From Hydrogenophilaceae bacterium (lineage in GTDB: Bacteria; Pseudomonadota; Alphaproteobacteria; Caulobacterales; Aquidulcibacteraceae), in assembly GCA_013389015.1 (NCBI GenBank), contig JACAEE010000089.1, positions 21,160-85,159 on the forward strand: a stretch of DNA of 64,000 nt, given 5' to 3'. Below are positions 46,250 to 56,110 of this stretch, piece by piece (within the stretch, counting starts at the first letter, position 1; each line of letters opens with the position of its first letter). Position numbers and translations under genes: made by a program. The notes under the pieces are model-generated. The model was not told where the DNA came from. It did not search any database and saw only the letters and a list, made by a program, of their open reading frames with translations.

Positions 46250-47122
46250 CTAACCGGCCTCGCCGGTCTTGCGGAACGGCGTCCAGTTTCCCGCGATCAG
46301 CAGTTCGAGCGGCTGGAACGCGGCCTTGTAGTCCATCTTGTCGGAGCCGCGGACCCAATAGCCCAGATAGACGTGCGGCAGCCCGACAGTCCGGGCGCGC
46401 ATGATGTGATCGAGAATGGTGAAAACGCCGAGGCTGCGTTTCGGATCGCGGGTGTCGAAATAGGAATAGACGAGCGAGACGCCGTCCTTCAGCACGTCGA
46501 CGAGCGCCGCAGCCGCCAGCTCCCCTTTGTCGGGGCCCGGCGCGGTGTAGCGGTATTCCACGATGTGGGTGCGCACCGACGTCTCCTCGACCATCGCCGC
46601 GTAGTCCAGCAGCGACATGTCGGCCATGCCGCCTTCGGCGTGGCGGGCGGCCAGATAGCGGCGCAGGAGCCAGAACTGCTCCTCGGTGGCTTCCGCCGGC
46701 ATCAGCGCGCTAGCGAGGTCCTGATTGCGCGCCAGCACCTTCTTCCAGCGCCTCGTGAGCGCGAAATCGTCCACGCGCACGCGCGCCGAGACGCAGGCGT
46801 CGCACATATCGCACGCGGGGCGATAGGCGATGTTCTGCGACCGGCGGAAGCCGGCATGGGTCAGCGCGTCGTTGAGATTGACGGCGTCGAGCGCCTCCAG
46901 GCCCGTGAACACCTTCCGCTCGCGCCGGCCCGGCAGGTAGGGGCACGGCGCCGGCGCCGTGAGGTAGAACCTCAGGCTCCGCGAAGGGTAGGGGCGCGTC
47001 ACAGCGTCAAGGGCCTCGTTGTGGACCTTCCTGACGGAAGGTTCCCGGGCGGGCCCGGTTTCGTCAAGGCCGGGCGCGATGAGCTGCGCGTTGCGCGGGC
47101 GGCGGCGGCGTTCTGACGTCAT
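46250..47122 (-). CDS. bpt: Aspartate/glutamate leucyltransferase (Bpt)
   Basis: 290 residues. It attaches Leu to proteins with N-terminal Asp/Glu, marking them for ClpAP (bacterial N-end rule). Motifs are SLRFYLTAPAPCPYLPGRRE, RRSQNIAYRPACDMCDACVS, LVYSYFDTRDPKRSLGVFTI and LPHVYLGYWVRGSDKMDYKA. The start is the ATG at 47122 with AAGGAG 8 bases upstream; this adds about 40 N-terminal residues compared with the usual 240-250. GTG at 47002 would give the usual length but has no RBS. It begins 11 bp after motB on the same strand. Confidence 0.93.
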   Translation of the reverse strand: MTSERRRRPRNAQLIAPGLDETGPAREPSVRKVHNEALDAVTRPYPSRSLRFYLTAPAPCPYLPGRRERKVFTGLEALDAVNLNDALTHAGFRRSQNIAYRPACDMCDACVSARVRVDDFALTRRWKKVLARNQDLASALMPAEATEEQFWLLRRYLAARHAEGGMADMSLLDYAAMVEETSVRTHIVEYRYTAPGPDKGELAAAALVDVLKDGVSLVYSYFDTRDPKRSLGVFTILDHIMRARTVGLPHVYLGYWVRGSDKMDYKAAFQPLELLIAGNWTPFRKTGEAG

Positions 47123-47133
47123 GGGCGCGCTCC

Positions 47134-48042
47134 TTACGGCGCCAGCTGGTAGCCGGGCGGGAGCGGCGGCGCCTCGCGCATCAGCGTGATTTCGATGCGG
47201 CGGTTGCCGGGCAGGGTCGGATCGTCGGGAAAGAGCGGCTCGGAATCGGCCTTGCCGGCCACCTGGTAGATGCGCTCGCCCGATATGCCGAGGCTCTCCA
47301 GCTGGCGCCGCGCCGAATTGGCGCGCGCGGCGGAGAGCTCCCAATTGCTTCCCCCGCCGGCGGCGGGCGCGCCGTCGGTGTGGCCGCTGATCATCAGCCG
47401 GTTGGGGAGGCGGGCGATCGCCCCCGAGATCGTGCGCAGCAAGAGGCGCGCGCGGTCGTTGAGCTGGGTCGAGCCGCGGTCGAACATCGAGCGGCCTTCC
47501 TGGTCGATGATCTGGATGCGCAGCCCCTCGGGGGTCTGGTCCATGATAATGTGGCGGGAGAGTTCGGCGACGTCGGGCAGGTCCTGCATGGCCTGGCGGA
47601 TCGCAGCTTCGGCGCGGGAGAATTGGGCGTTCTCGCGGATCGTGCGGGCGCGATCGAGGGCGTCCTGGGCCGGGGATTGCTCGCCGGTGTTGGCGTCGGG
47701 GTTTTGCGCGTCGCGGTCATTGGTCGTGTAATGGGGGTCGCTCGGGGGCGTCACCGGCGCGCTCATATTGTGCTTGACGCCCTCGTCGTCGAAGGCGGTG
47801 CCCTGCAGCAGGCCGCCCGAGCCGCTCGAGGTGCGTGAGACGCTGGCCGGGGCGAAGAACTCGGCGATGCCCCGGCGCTGGTCGGGGCTCGTGGTGTTGA
47901 TCAGCCACATCAGCAGGAAGAAGGCCATCATGGCGGTCACGAAGTCGGCGTAGGCGACCTTCCAGGCGCCGCCATGATGCCCGTGGCCGCCGCCCTTTTT
48001 TATCTTCTTGATGACGATGGGGGCTTTGTTGGCTGCCGCCAT
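47134..48042 (-). CDS. motB: Flagellar motor stator protein MotB
   Basis: 302 residues. A basic, His/Gly-rich N-terminus is followed by the single membrane helix WKVAYADFVTAMMAFFLLMW, which carries the proton-path Asp (Asp33). The plug region (TSPDQRRGIAEFFAPASVSR) follows. The OmpA-like peptidoglycan-binding domain covers about residues 165-290 and includes LMISGHTDGAPAAGGGSNWE and LSAARANSARRQLESLGI with GNRRIEITL. MotA is not in the window. The linker between plug and OmpA domain is long and acidic. Confidence 0.95.
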   Translation of the reverse strand: MAAANKAPIVIKKIKKGGGHGHHGGAWKVAYADFVTAMMAFFLLMWLINTTSPDQRRGIAEFFAPASVSRTSSGSGGLLQGTAFDDEGVKHNMSAPVTPPSDPHYTTNDRDAQNPDANTGEQSPAQDALDRARTIRENAQFSRAEAAIRQAMQDLPDVAELSRHIIMDQTPEGLRIQIIDQEGRSMFDRGSTQLNDRARLLLRTISGAIARLPNRLMISGHTDGAPAAGGGSNWELSAARANSARRQLESLGISGERIYQVAGKADSEPLFPDDPTLPGNRRIEITLMREAPPLPPGYQLAP

Positions 48043-48131
48043 GGCTCTAGTTCACTCCGACCCCCGCGCGCGAACGGCGGCGGGAGCGCTATGGTGAACG
48101 GCGGGGCTTAAAATCAGGTGTGCGAGCGGCG

Positions 48132-48617
48132 ATGAGCAATGAGGAGGACCGGGCCTACCGGCGGGCGCTGGGCGGGTTCGCCACCGGGGTGGCGATCGTC
48201 ACCGTGGGCGACGTCGCGTCCGGCTTCAGCGCGATCACGATCAATTCGTTCGCCTCGGTGTCGCTCACGCCCCGGCTGGTGGTGTGGAGTCTCGGCTGCG
48301 AATCGGATCGCTACGACGCGTTCGCGCGGGCGCAGGGATTCGGGATCAGCGTGCTCAGCGCGGCGCAGATCGATCTGGCGAAGCGATTCTCGCAGCAGAA
48401 CGTGTCGGCCATCGAGCCGGGCCTCATCGAGATGTGGGAGCGCGCGCCGGTATTGCGGGCGGGCGCGTCAAGGCTGGCGTGCCGCGTGGCCGAGAGCCGC
48501 ATCGTCGGGGACCATCTGATGCTGTTCGGCGAAGTCGCCGCCTTCGCCAGCGACGACACGGCCGCGCCGCTCCTCTATTTCCGCGGCGGCTATCGCACAA
48601 TCGGAGGCGACGCATGA
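48132..48617 (+). CDS. Flavin reductase family protein (FMN-binding split barrel)
   Basis: 161 residues from ATG 48132; GTG 48120 is an alternative. It starts DRAYRRALGGFATGVAIVTV and has the FSAITINSFASVSLTPRLVV flavin-binding strand, then SRIVGDHLMLFGEVAAF and LLYFRGGYRTIG at the end. Such proteins reduce FMN/FAD with NAD(P)H, often for a monooxygenase partner, which is not seen here. The stop overlaps the next gene's ATG by 4 bp. Confidence 0.9.
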   Translation: MSNEEDRAYRRALGGFATGVAIVTVGDVASGFSAITINSFASVSLTPRLVVWSLGCESDRYDAFARAQGFGISVLSAAQIDLAKRFSQQNVSAIEPGLIEMWERAPVLRAGASRLACRVAESRIVGDHLMLFGEVAAFASDDTAAPLLYFRGGYRTIGGDA

Positions 48618-49474
48618 CGCGCGTGGCGTTCATCGGGCTGGGCGTGATGGGCGCGCCGATGGCCGGGCATCTCGCGCAAGCGGGGCACGAGGTGCGCGTC
48701 TACAATCGCTCGCCGGAAAAGGCGCAGGCGTGGGCGTCCGCGCACAACGGCATGGCGTGCGGCGGCGTCGCGGAAGCTGCGCAGAACGCCGAGGCGGCGA
48801 TCCTGTGCGTGGGCGATGACCGCGACGTGCGCGCCGTCTTCGACGCCGCGCTTTCCGCGCTCGCGCCCGATGCGCTCCTCATCGATCACACTACGGCGTC
48901 GGCGTCGCTGGCGCGCAGTTTGAGCGATGAGGCCAAGGCGAACGGGCGCGCCTTCGTGGATGCGCCGGTCTCGGGCGGGCAGGCGGGCGCGGAGGCGGGC
49001 AAGCTTGCGATCATGGTCGGCGGCGACGCCGCCGATTTCGCGCGCGCGGCGCCGCTGATGCAGCCCTATGCCGCAGCGATCACCCATATCGGCCCGGCCG
49101 GCTGCGGCCAGCTCGCCAAGATGGTCAACCAGATCTGCATCGCCGGGATCGTGCAGGGGCTGGCGGAAGGCCTGCACTTCGCCGACGCCGCCGGGCTCGA
49201 CATCGAGAAGGTGATCGGCGCGATCTCGAAGGGCGCGGCGCAATCCTGGCAGATGGAGAACCGCTGGCGCACCATGCGCGACGGCAAGTTCGATTTCGGC
49301 TTCGCCGTCGATTGGATGCGCAAAGATCTCGGCCTCGTGCTCGCGGAAGCGCGCGCCAACGGCGCCTCGACGCCGGTGGCGGCGCTGGTCGACCAGTTCT
49401 ACGCCGAGGTCCAGGCGATGGGCGGGGGCCGCTGGGACACCTCCAGCCTCATCGCGCGGCTGTCGCGGCGCTGA
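48614..49474 (+). CDS. NAD(P)-dependent beta-hydroxyacid dehydrogenase (HIBADH family)
   Basis: 286 residues from the ATG at 48614. The N-terminal Rossmann domain begins VAFIGLGVMGAPMAGHLAQA. The substrate-binding motif is FVDAPVSGGQAGAEAGKLAI, the catalytic Lys region is GQLAKMVNQICIAGIV, and DFGFAVDWMRKDLGLVLAEA lies in the C-terminal helical domain. Members oxidise 3-hydroxyisobutyrate, tartronate semialdehyde or related compounds; which one cannot be told. It overlaps the flavin reductase gene by 4 bp. Confidence 0.92.
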   Translation: MTRVAFIGLGVMGAPMAGHLAQAGHEVRVYNRSPEKAQAWASAHNGMACGGVAEAAQNAEAAILCVGDDRDVRAVFDAALSALAPDALLIDHTTASASLARSLSDEAKANGRAFVDAPVSGGQAGAEAGKLAIMVGGDAADFARAAPLMQPYAAAITHIGPAGCGQLAKMVNQICIAGIVQGLAEGLHFADAAGLDIEKVIGAISKGAAQSWQMENRWRTMRDGKFDFGFAVDWMRKDLGLVLAEARANGASTPVAALVDQFYAEVQAMGGGRWDTSSLIARLSRR

Positions 49475-49551
49475 AGGCGTAGGGCCGGCTACTCAACCTT
49501 GCGTTAAGGCTAAGGGGCCTAACATCGCGCCGGGGCTAGCGGAGCGCGCGA

Positions 49552-50385
49552 ATGGACGTCCGGCAGTGGAAGGTTCTGCTGATCGAGCCGAACAAATATG
49601 AGGCCCAGATCGTCGCCGATCTGCTGCGCTTCGCCGGCGTTCAATCCATCCGGACCGAGACGAATTCAGCGGCGGCTCTCGACGCGGCCGAACTCGGCGC
49701 CTTCAACATGATCCTGATGGAGCTCGATTGCGAGGGCGTGGACGGCGTCGCATTCACGCGGCGGCTGCGCCGGATGCAAAAGAGCCCGTCGCGCAAGGCG
49801 GCGGTGATGCTCCTGACCAGGCGGCTGTCGCGGCCGGTCGCGGAAGCGTGCCGCATCGCTGGCGCGAACGCGGCGATCGCCAAGCCCGTGTCCGGCGCCA
49901 CGCTCATCAACACGATCAGGAAGGTGCTCGCCAATCCGCGTCCCTTCATCGAGGCGGCGAATTATGTGGGCCCATGCCGGCGCGCCGGCATCGTCCCCGC
50001 GGGACCGGCGCCGCGGCGGCGCAAGAGCGACTTCGAAAGGGCGGCGGCCAGCGCCGCAACCGTCCGTGAACTGATCGCGCGCGCGCTCGCGTGCGTCGAC
50101 GATCTGGTGTCGGGACGCCAGGCCCGCACGGGGGCGTGCGAGGACGTGCTGGAGGAGATTCTCGATCGGGCGAACGAGACGCAGGACGCGCCGCTCATGC
50201 GCGTATGCGCAGCGCTCGCCACACACCTGGACGCGCGCGAAAGCGCCGCCGGGCGCGCGGCGATCGTCGCCTGCGTCGATGGGCTGGGCGCGCTTGTCGC
50301 GACGGAGAATGACGGCGAGCGCGCGCGGATCGCGGAACGCGTGTGCGACGCGATCACGCGCGTGACGGAGCGCTCGGCGGCGTAG
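49552..50385 (+). CDS. Response-regulator-like protein with degenerate receiver domain
   Basis: 277 residues. The receiver fold spans about residues 5-125, but the phosphorylation site is altered. The strand FNMILMELDCEGVDG carries Glu57 where Asp is expected, and the N-terminal acidic pair is reduced to LLIEPNKYE (Glu then Pro). The Thr (VMLLTRR) and Lys (AAIAKPVSG) are kept. A short motif, RPFIEAANYVGPCRR, common after alphaproteobacterial stand-alone receivers, is followed by a 120-residue all-helical part without a recognised output domain. Probably phosphorylation-independent. No kinase gene adjoins. Confidence 0.8.
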   Translation: MDVRQWKVLLIEPNKYEAQIVADLLRFAGVQSIRTETNSAAALDAAELGAFNMILMELDCEGVDGVAFTRRLRRMQKSPSRKAAVMLLTRRLSRPVAEACRIAGANAAIAKPVSGATLINTIRKVLANPRPFIEAANYVGPCRRAGIVPAGPAPRRRKSDFERAAASAATVRELIARALACVDDLVSGRQARTGACEDVLEEILDRANETQDAPLMRVCAALATHLDARESAAGRAAIVACVDGLGALVATENDGERARIAERVCDAITRVTERSAA

Positions 50386-50390
50386 CCGCC

Positions 50391-50864
50391 TCAGGCGGCC
50401 CGCGCCATGTCGGCCGGCGTCACTTCGACGAGATCGGCGTGGCCGAAACCTTTGGCGTAATCGAGCACCGAGATCACTTTCGGCGTCAGGCGCACATAGC
50501 GGACCGTCCCTTGCGCGGGCTCGGGCCAGTCCTTGGCCGCGGGGTACTTGGCGATCAGCATCCGGAAGATGCGCGAGCAATCGGCAGGATCGGTGACGAA
50601 CGCGGCGGTCGCCGCCATGGAAAGGCCCTGCAGCTTCGGAATGTCGTCGACATCATCGTCGATGGTGAGCGAGACCTTGTTGCACGCGGCGATATTGGCG
50701 GCCTTCTGGCTGTCGGCGCCGCATAGGAAATAGAGCGTCAGCCCTTCTCCCGCATAGCCGACGGTGGTGGCCTGCGGCCAGCCGTCGGGCCGCAGCGTCG
50801 CCAGCGTGAGCGTGCGGTGCGTATCGATGATCCTCTGGATCAGCGTCCTGATCTGCGCGTCCAT
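50391..50864 (-). CDS. Pyridoxamine 5'-phosphate oxidase-like flavin-binding protein
   Basis: 157 residues. A split-barrel FMN/F420-type domain reads LTLATLRPDGWPQATTVGYA, then LYFLCGADSQKAANIAACNK, then VSLTIDDDV. The C-terminus contains YVRLTPKVISVLDYAKGFGH. General-stress and pyridoxamine oxidase-like proteins share this fold; the substrate is unknown. It converges on the response-regulator gene, 5 bp apart. Confidence 0.82.
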   Translation of the reverse strand: MDAQIRTLIQRIIDTHRTLTLATLRPDGWPQATTVGYAGEGLTLYFLCGADSQKAANIAACNKVSLTIDDDVDDIPKLQGLSMAATAAFVTDPADCSRIFRMLIAKYPAAKDWPEPAQGTVRYVRLTPKVISVLDYAKGFGHADLVEVTPADMARAA

Positions 50865-50935
50865 GGGAAGCCTCCGATCGGCGCAGCTAGGCGCTGCGAT
50901 CGAAGCTGTCCTTGCCGCAGATCAATTTCCAGGCG

Positions 50936-51994
<1,059 letters not shown>

Positions 51995-52053
51995 CTGCTG
52001 AGATCGCGCAGAGCGCCGGGTTTTTGAGAATTGTTCGCAGAAAGACGCGCAGC

Positions 52054-53277
52054 ATGAGAGCCGAAGACCAAGAGGTGTTCGAGAACGCCGTCGCCCAGAT
52101 CAAGGACGAGGGCCGCTATCGCGTCTTCGCCGACATCCTGCGCCAGCGCGGCCGCTTTCCTCACGCGCGGCTGCGGCTCGAGGGCGGCGGTTACCGCGAC
52201 ATCGTGGTGTGGTGCTCCAACGACTATCTCGGCCAGGGGCAGAATGAAGACGTGCTGGCGGCGGCGCATGCGGCGATCGACGCGGTCGGCGCGGGCGCGG
52301 GCGGCACGCGCAACATCTCCGGCACGACCAGCTATCACGTGGACCTCGAACGCGAGCTCGCGGCGCTGCACGGCAAGGAGGCCGCGCTCCTCTTCACCTC
52401 CGGCTATGTCTCCAACGACGCGACGCTCTCCACCATCGCCAAGCTCTTCCCCGATCTCTGGATCTTTTCCGACGCGCAGAACCACGCCTCGATGATCGAG
52501 GGGATTAGGCGCGCGAAGTGCCAGAAGCGGATCTTCCGCCACAACGACCTGCAGCACCTCGAGGCGATGCTGAACGAGGCGCCTGCCAGCGCGCCCAAGC
52601 TCATCGCGTTCGAGAGCGTCTATTCGATGGACGGCGACACTGCGCCGATCGAAGCGATCTGCGATATCGCGCGCCAATACGGCGCCATGACCTATCTCGA
52701 TGAAGTCCACGGCGTCGGCCTCTATGGCGAGAAGGGCGGCGGCGTCGCCGAGCGCGACGGGGTGATGCACCGCGTCGACTTCATCGAAGGCACGCTGGCC
52801 AAGGCGTTCGGCGCGATGGGCGGTTATGTGACCGGCCCGGCCGCTGCGATCGATGCGATCCGCTCGATGGCGCCGGGCTTCATTTTCACCACCTCGCTTG
52901 CGCCCTCGATTGCGGCGGCGGCTCTGGAAAGCGTCCGCATCGTGCGCGCCTGCCCGCACATGCGCGATCGGCTGGCCGAGCGCGCCGAACGGCTGAAGGA
53001 AAAGCTGAAGGACGCCGGGCTGCCGGTGATGGCCTCTTCGACGACCCACATCGTGCCCGTCGAAGTGGGCGACGCGGCGCTGTGCAAAGAGCTCTCCGAT
53101 GCGCTCCTGTTCGAGCACGGCATCTATGTGCAGCCTATCAACTATCCCACGGTGCCGCGCGGGACCGAGCGTCTGCGGATCACGCCCTCGCCGTTCCATG
53201 ACGATGCGCTGATGGACGACCTGGTCGCCGCGTTGTCGGCGGTATGGGCGCAGTTCAACATGAGGCGCGTCGCCTGA
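52054..53277 (+). CDS. hemA: 5-aminolevulinate synthase
   Basis: 407 residues from the ATG at 52054. It makes 5-aminolevulinate from glycine and succinyl-CoA (Shemin pathway), which is characteristic of alphaproteobacteria. Motifs are [74 protein letters not shown] and the PLP Lys in [16 protein letters not shown]. The C-terminus has [17 protein letters not shown]. An upstream in-frame extension has no conserved content. Its stop overlaps the next small gene (TGATG). Confidence 0.97.
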   Translation: MRAEDQEVFENAVAQIKDEGRYRVFADILRQRGRFPHARLRLEGGGYRDIVVWCSNDYLGQGQNEDVLAAAHAAIDAVGAGAGGTRNISGTTSYHVDLERELAALHGKEAALLFTSGYVSNDATLSTIAKLFPDLWIFSDAQNHASMIEGIRRAKCQKRIFRHNDLQHLEAMLNEAPASAPKLIAFESVYSMDGDTAPIEAICDIARQYGAMTYLDEVHGVGLYGEKGGGVAERDGVMHRVDFIEGTLAKAFGAMGGYVTGPAAAIDAIRSMAPGFIFTTSLAPSIAAAALESVRIVRACPHMRDRLAERAERLKEKLKDAGLPVMASSTTHIVPVEVGDAALCKELSDALLFEHGIYVQPINYPTVPRGTERLRITPSPFHDDALMDDLVAALSAVWAQFNMRRVA

Positions 53278-53489
53278 TGGCCGCCCGGCGCGAGGTCTAT
53301 TTCGAGATCGCGCGGTTGGGGGACGTCATGCGGGTCTCGGCCATCGACGCCGAGACCGGGATCGAGGCGGCGGCGATCGGACCCGCTGCGGCCCTGCAAA
53401 GCGATCTCGAGCGCATCGCGCTGGGCAAACTGGAGCGCAAGCTGGCGACCCAAAATGGGTCGCCGCCGCGCCCCGGCCGGGTTGTCTAG
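53277..53489 (+). CDS. Small conserved alphaproteobacterial protein (DUF6898-like)
   Basis: 70 residues. It begins [20 protein letters not shown], then SAIDAETGIEAAAIGPAAAL and QSDLERIALGKLERKL, a compact beta-beta-alpha pattern seen in short alphaproteobacterial proteins of unknown function. I believe it matches DUF6898. The ATG overlaps the hemA stop by one base, so it is translated with hemA. The C-terminal 15 residues are polar and Pro-rich. Confidence 0.7.
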   Translation: MAARREVYFEIARLGDVMRVSAIDAETGIEAAAIGPAAALQSDLERIALGKLERKLATQNGSPPRPGRVV

Positions 53490-53507
53490 CCTGGCGGCCC
53501 GGGTCTC

Positions 53508-53939
53508 TTAGTCCCTGCGCCGAACGCCGCGCCCGAGGCCGATCCGCTTGGCGAACTCGCTGCGGCGCTTGGCGTAGGCGGGCGCCACCATGGGGTAGTC
53601 CGCCGGCAGGCCCCACCGCTTGCGATACTCTTCCGGCGACATGTCGTAAGTTGAGCGTAGGTAACGCTTCAACATCTTGAGTTTCTTGCCATCTTCCAGG
53701 CAAATAATGAAATCGTTCTGGATAGATTTGTTGATCGGGACCGCAGGTTTCGGCCGCTCGACGTTCCGTTCTTCTTCGCCCTTGGAGAGGCCGCCCAAGG
53801 TCGCGTAAATGGAACGAATGAGTTCCGGAAGCTGTTCGGTCTGCACCGAATTATTCGCTACGAACGACGCCACGATCTCCGCGGTCATTCTTAGGGTTTC
53901 GTCTGCGCCTTCAAGCTCGCCTTCATTGTCGTCCCGCAT
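53508..53939 (-). CDS. mucR: MucR/Ros family transcriptional regulator
   Basis: 143 residues from the ATG at 53939; GTG at 53969 is possible. The N-terminal part (TAEIVASFVANNSVQTEQLP and LIRSIYATL) mediates oligomerisation in MucR proteins. The DNA-binding part reads DFIICLEDGKKLKMLKRYLR, then STYDMSPEEYRKRWGLPADY and PMVAPAYAKRRSEFAKRIGL. In Ros the zinc ligands are two Cys and two His; here only the first Cys is kept and the His positions read Tyr/Thr, so zinc is unlikely. MucR proteins bind AT-rich DNA as H-NS-like silencers. Confidence 0.92.
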   Translation of the reverse strand: MRDDNEGELEGADETLRMTAEIVASFVANNSVQTEQLPELIRSIYATLGGLSKGEEERNVERPKPAVPINKSIQNDFIICLEDGKKLKMLKRYLRSTYDMSPEEYRKRWGLPADYPMVAPAYAKRRSEFAKRIGLGRGVRRRD

Positions 53940-54228
53940 CTGCCCGCCTTCACGCACACAGTCGTCCACAAGCCCCGCTTAGGATATACAGCGCCGCCTG
54001 AAGAATTGGCAAGTAAAGAGCGCAGGAGAAGTCTTGCTTGGCGCGTGACCTGGGGGAGCGAGCCCTTGCCGGGATTTCCCCCGCTGCGGGTAATCGCAAC
54101 TGGATGCAACCGCGCGCCAATTTCCGGCTCTGGAGACTCTTGCGCGCCCGGCAGGGGACCTGATCGCAATTGCGCACGAAACCGCTTATGTGAGGGCGCG
54201 TCCCCCTTGAGCCGACTCGCGAGCCTCC

Positions 54229-55530
54229 ATGACGATTGAGACGAGCACCCGCGCCGCCGCCCATGACGGCTTCTTCGAGACCGGCCTGGCTGAGGCCGAC
54301 AGCGAGGTTTTCGCTGCGATCCGTGAGGAAGTCGGCCGCCAAGGGCGCCAGATCGAGCTCATCGCCTCGGAGAACATCGTCTCGCGCGCGGTGCTGGAAG
54401 CGCAGGGGTCGGCGCTCACCAACAAGTATGCGGAAGGCTATCCGGGGCGGCGCTATTATGGCGGGTGCGAGTTCGTCGATGAGGTCGAGCGGCTCGCGAT
54501 CGACCGCGCCAAGCGGCTGTTCGACTGCGCGTTCGCCAACGTCCAGCCCCATTCGGGCGCAAGCGCCAACCAGGCGGTGTTCTTCGCGCTGCTGCAGCCG
54601 GGCGACACGTTCCTGGGCATGGACCTGGCCTGCGGCGGGCATCTGACGCACGGCTCGCCGGTCAACATCTCAGGCAAATGGTTCAAGCCGGTCGCCTATG
54701 GCGTGCGCCGCGACGACCACCGCATCGACATGGACGAAGTCGCCGAGATCGCGCGGCGCGAGCGGCCCAAGCTCATCCTCGCCGGCGCCAGCGCCTATTC
54801 GCGGGTGATCGATTTCGCGCGCTTCCGCGAGATCGCCGACGAGATCGGCGCGATCTTCATGGTCGACATGGCCCATTACGCCGGCCTCGTCGCGGCGGGC
54901 GTCTATCCATCGCCTTTGCCGCACGCGCACGTCGTGACCACCACCACGCACAAGACGCTGCGCGGCCCGCGCGGCGGCATGATCCTCTCCAACGACGAGG
55001 AGATCGGCAAGAGGATCAATTCGGCGGTGTTTCCGGGCCTCCAGGGCGGGCCGCTGATGCATGTGATCGCGGCCAAGGCGGTGAGTTTCGGGGAAGCCCT
55101 GCAGCCGAGCTTCAAGCTCTACGCCAAGCGGGTCGTGGACAACGCCAAGGCGCTGGCCGAGCGGCTGATCGAGAACGGGCTCGCCGTCGTCTCGGGCGGC
55201 ACCGACAGCCATGTGATGCTGGTGGACCTGCGGCCCAAGAACGTCACCGGCAAGGCCGCCGAGGCGACGCTCGAGCGCGCCCTCATCACCGCCAACAAGA
55301 ACGCCATCCCGTTCGATCCGGCCAAGCCCATGGTGACGAGCGGGCTGCGCGTCGGCTCGCCCGCGTGCACCACCCGCGGCTTCGGCCCTGCCGAATTCCG
55401 CCAGGTGGCCGACATGATGTGCGAAGTGCTCGACGCCTATGCCCGGAGCAATGGCGACAACAGCGCGACGGAGGCGGCCGTCGCCGCGAAGGTGGAGGCG
55501 CTGACGGCGCGGTTTCCGATCTATGGCTAG
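54229..55530 (+). CDS. glyA: Serine hydroxymethyltransferase
   Basis: 433 residues. It interconverts serine and glycine with tetrahydrofolate, feeding one-carbon units and also glycine for hemA. Motifs are [55 protein letters not shown] and [18 protein letters not shown] with the PLP Lys. The start is the ATG at 54229. The 250 bp upstream contain no gene or riboswitch that I recognise. A heptamer hairpin begins at the stop codon. Confidence 0.98.
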   Translation: MTIETSTRAAAHDGFFETGLAEADSEVFAAIREEVGRQGRQIELIASENIVSRAVLEAQGSALTNKYAEGYPGRRYYGGCEFVDEVERLAIDRAKRLFDCAFANVQPHSGASANQAVFFALLQPGDTFLGMDLACGGHLTHGSPVNISGKWFKPVAYGVRRDDHRIDMDEVAEIARRERPKLILAGASAYSRVIDFARFREIADEIGAIFMVDMAHYAGLVAAGVYPSPLPHAHVVTTTTHKTLRGPRGGMILSNDEEIGKRINSAVFPGLQGGPLMHVIAAKAVSFGEALQPSFKLYAKRVVDNAKALAERLIENGLAVVSGGTDSHVMLVDLRPKNVTGKAAEATLERALITANKNAIPFDPAKPMVTSGLRVGSPACTTRGFGPAEFRQVADMMCEVLDAYARSNGDNSATEAAVAAKVEALTARFPIYG

Positions 55531-55599
55531 TCAATAGTCAGTAGTCAGTAGGCAATAGGGCAGTTTCGCGGTCTCTACTGACTACTCACTACTGACTGC
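55529..55599. repeat. Heptamer-based inverted repeat between glyA and nrdR
   Basis: The left arm (55529-55551) is built of TCAATAG, TCAGTAG and TCAGTAG. The right arm (55575-55599) contains CTACTGA, CTACTCA and CTACTGA, its reverse complement with two mismatches over 23 positions. A GCAATAG heptamer lies in the loop, identical to the unit of the repeat flanking the gene at 58615. The hairpin could end glyA transcription. It leaves about 17 bp before the nrdR ATG. Confidence 0.82.
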
Positions 55600-55616
55600 G
55601 AGCGAAGCGAGCGTTC

Positions 55617-56105
55617 ATGCGTTGCCCGTTCTGCCAGCACGAAGACACGCAAGTGAAGGACAGCCGCCCGACCGAGGACGGGGCGGCGATCCGGCGCCGG
55701 CGCCAGTGCGACAAGTGCGGCTCGCGCTTCACCACGTTCGAGCGGGTGCAGCTGCGCGAGCTGATCGTGGTCAAGAAGTCGGGCCGGCGCGCGCCGTTCG
55801 ACCGTGAAAAGCTCGCCCGCTCGGTCATGATCGCGCTGCGCAAGCGGCCGATCGACAGCGAGCAGGTGGATCAGCTGGTCTCGGGGATCGTGCGGCGGCT
55901 GGAAAGTTCCGGCGAGAGCGAGATTCCCTCGCGCGAGATCGGCGAAATGGTGATGGAGGCGTTAGCCAATCTCGATCCGGTCGCGTATGTCCGCTACGCC
56001 TCCGTCTATCGCGATTTCCGGGACGCTAACGACTTCGCCGATATCCTCGACGATCCTCAGCTGGGCGGCTCGCAGAGCGGCGGCGAGGCGAAGAAACGGA
56101 CCTGA
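55617..56105 (+). CDS. nrdR: Transcriptional repressor NrdR
   Basis: 162 residues. It represses ribonucleotide reductase genes in response to ATP/dATP. The N-terminal zinc ribbon is [20 protein letters not shown] with the second pair in [20 protein letters not shown]. The ATP-cone spans about residues 49-139 ([20 protein letters not shown], then [18 protein letters not shown]). It is followed at 5 bp by the riboflavin genes, a common alphaproteobacterial arrangement. Confidence 0.97.
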   Translation: MRCPFCQHEDTQVKDSRPTEDGAAIRRRRQCDKCGSRFTTFERVQLRELIVVKKSGRRAPFDREKLARSVMIALRKRPIDSEQVDQLVSGIVRRLESSGESEIPSREIGEMVMEALANLDPVAYVRYASVYRDFRDANDFADILDDPQLGGSQSGGEAKKRT

Positions 56106-56110
56106 GAGCC

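Noticed and set aside
53970..54228. Possible riboswitch or small RNA upstream of glyA
   Set aside because: Checked by eye for conserved tandem hairpins of the glycine or SAM type; none could be supported.
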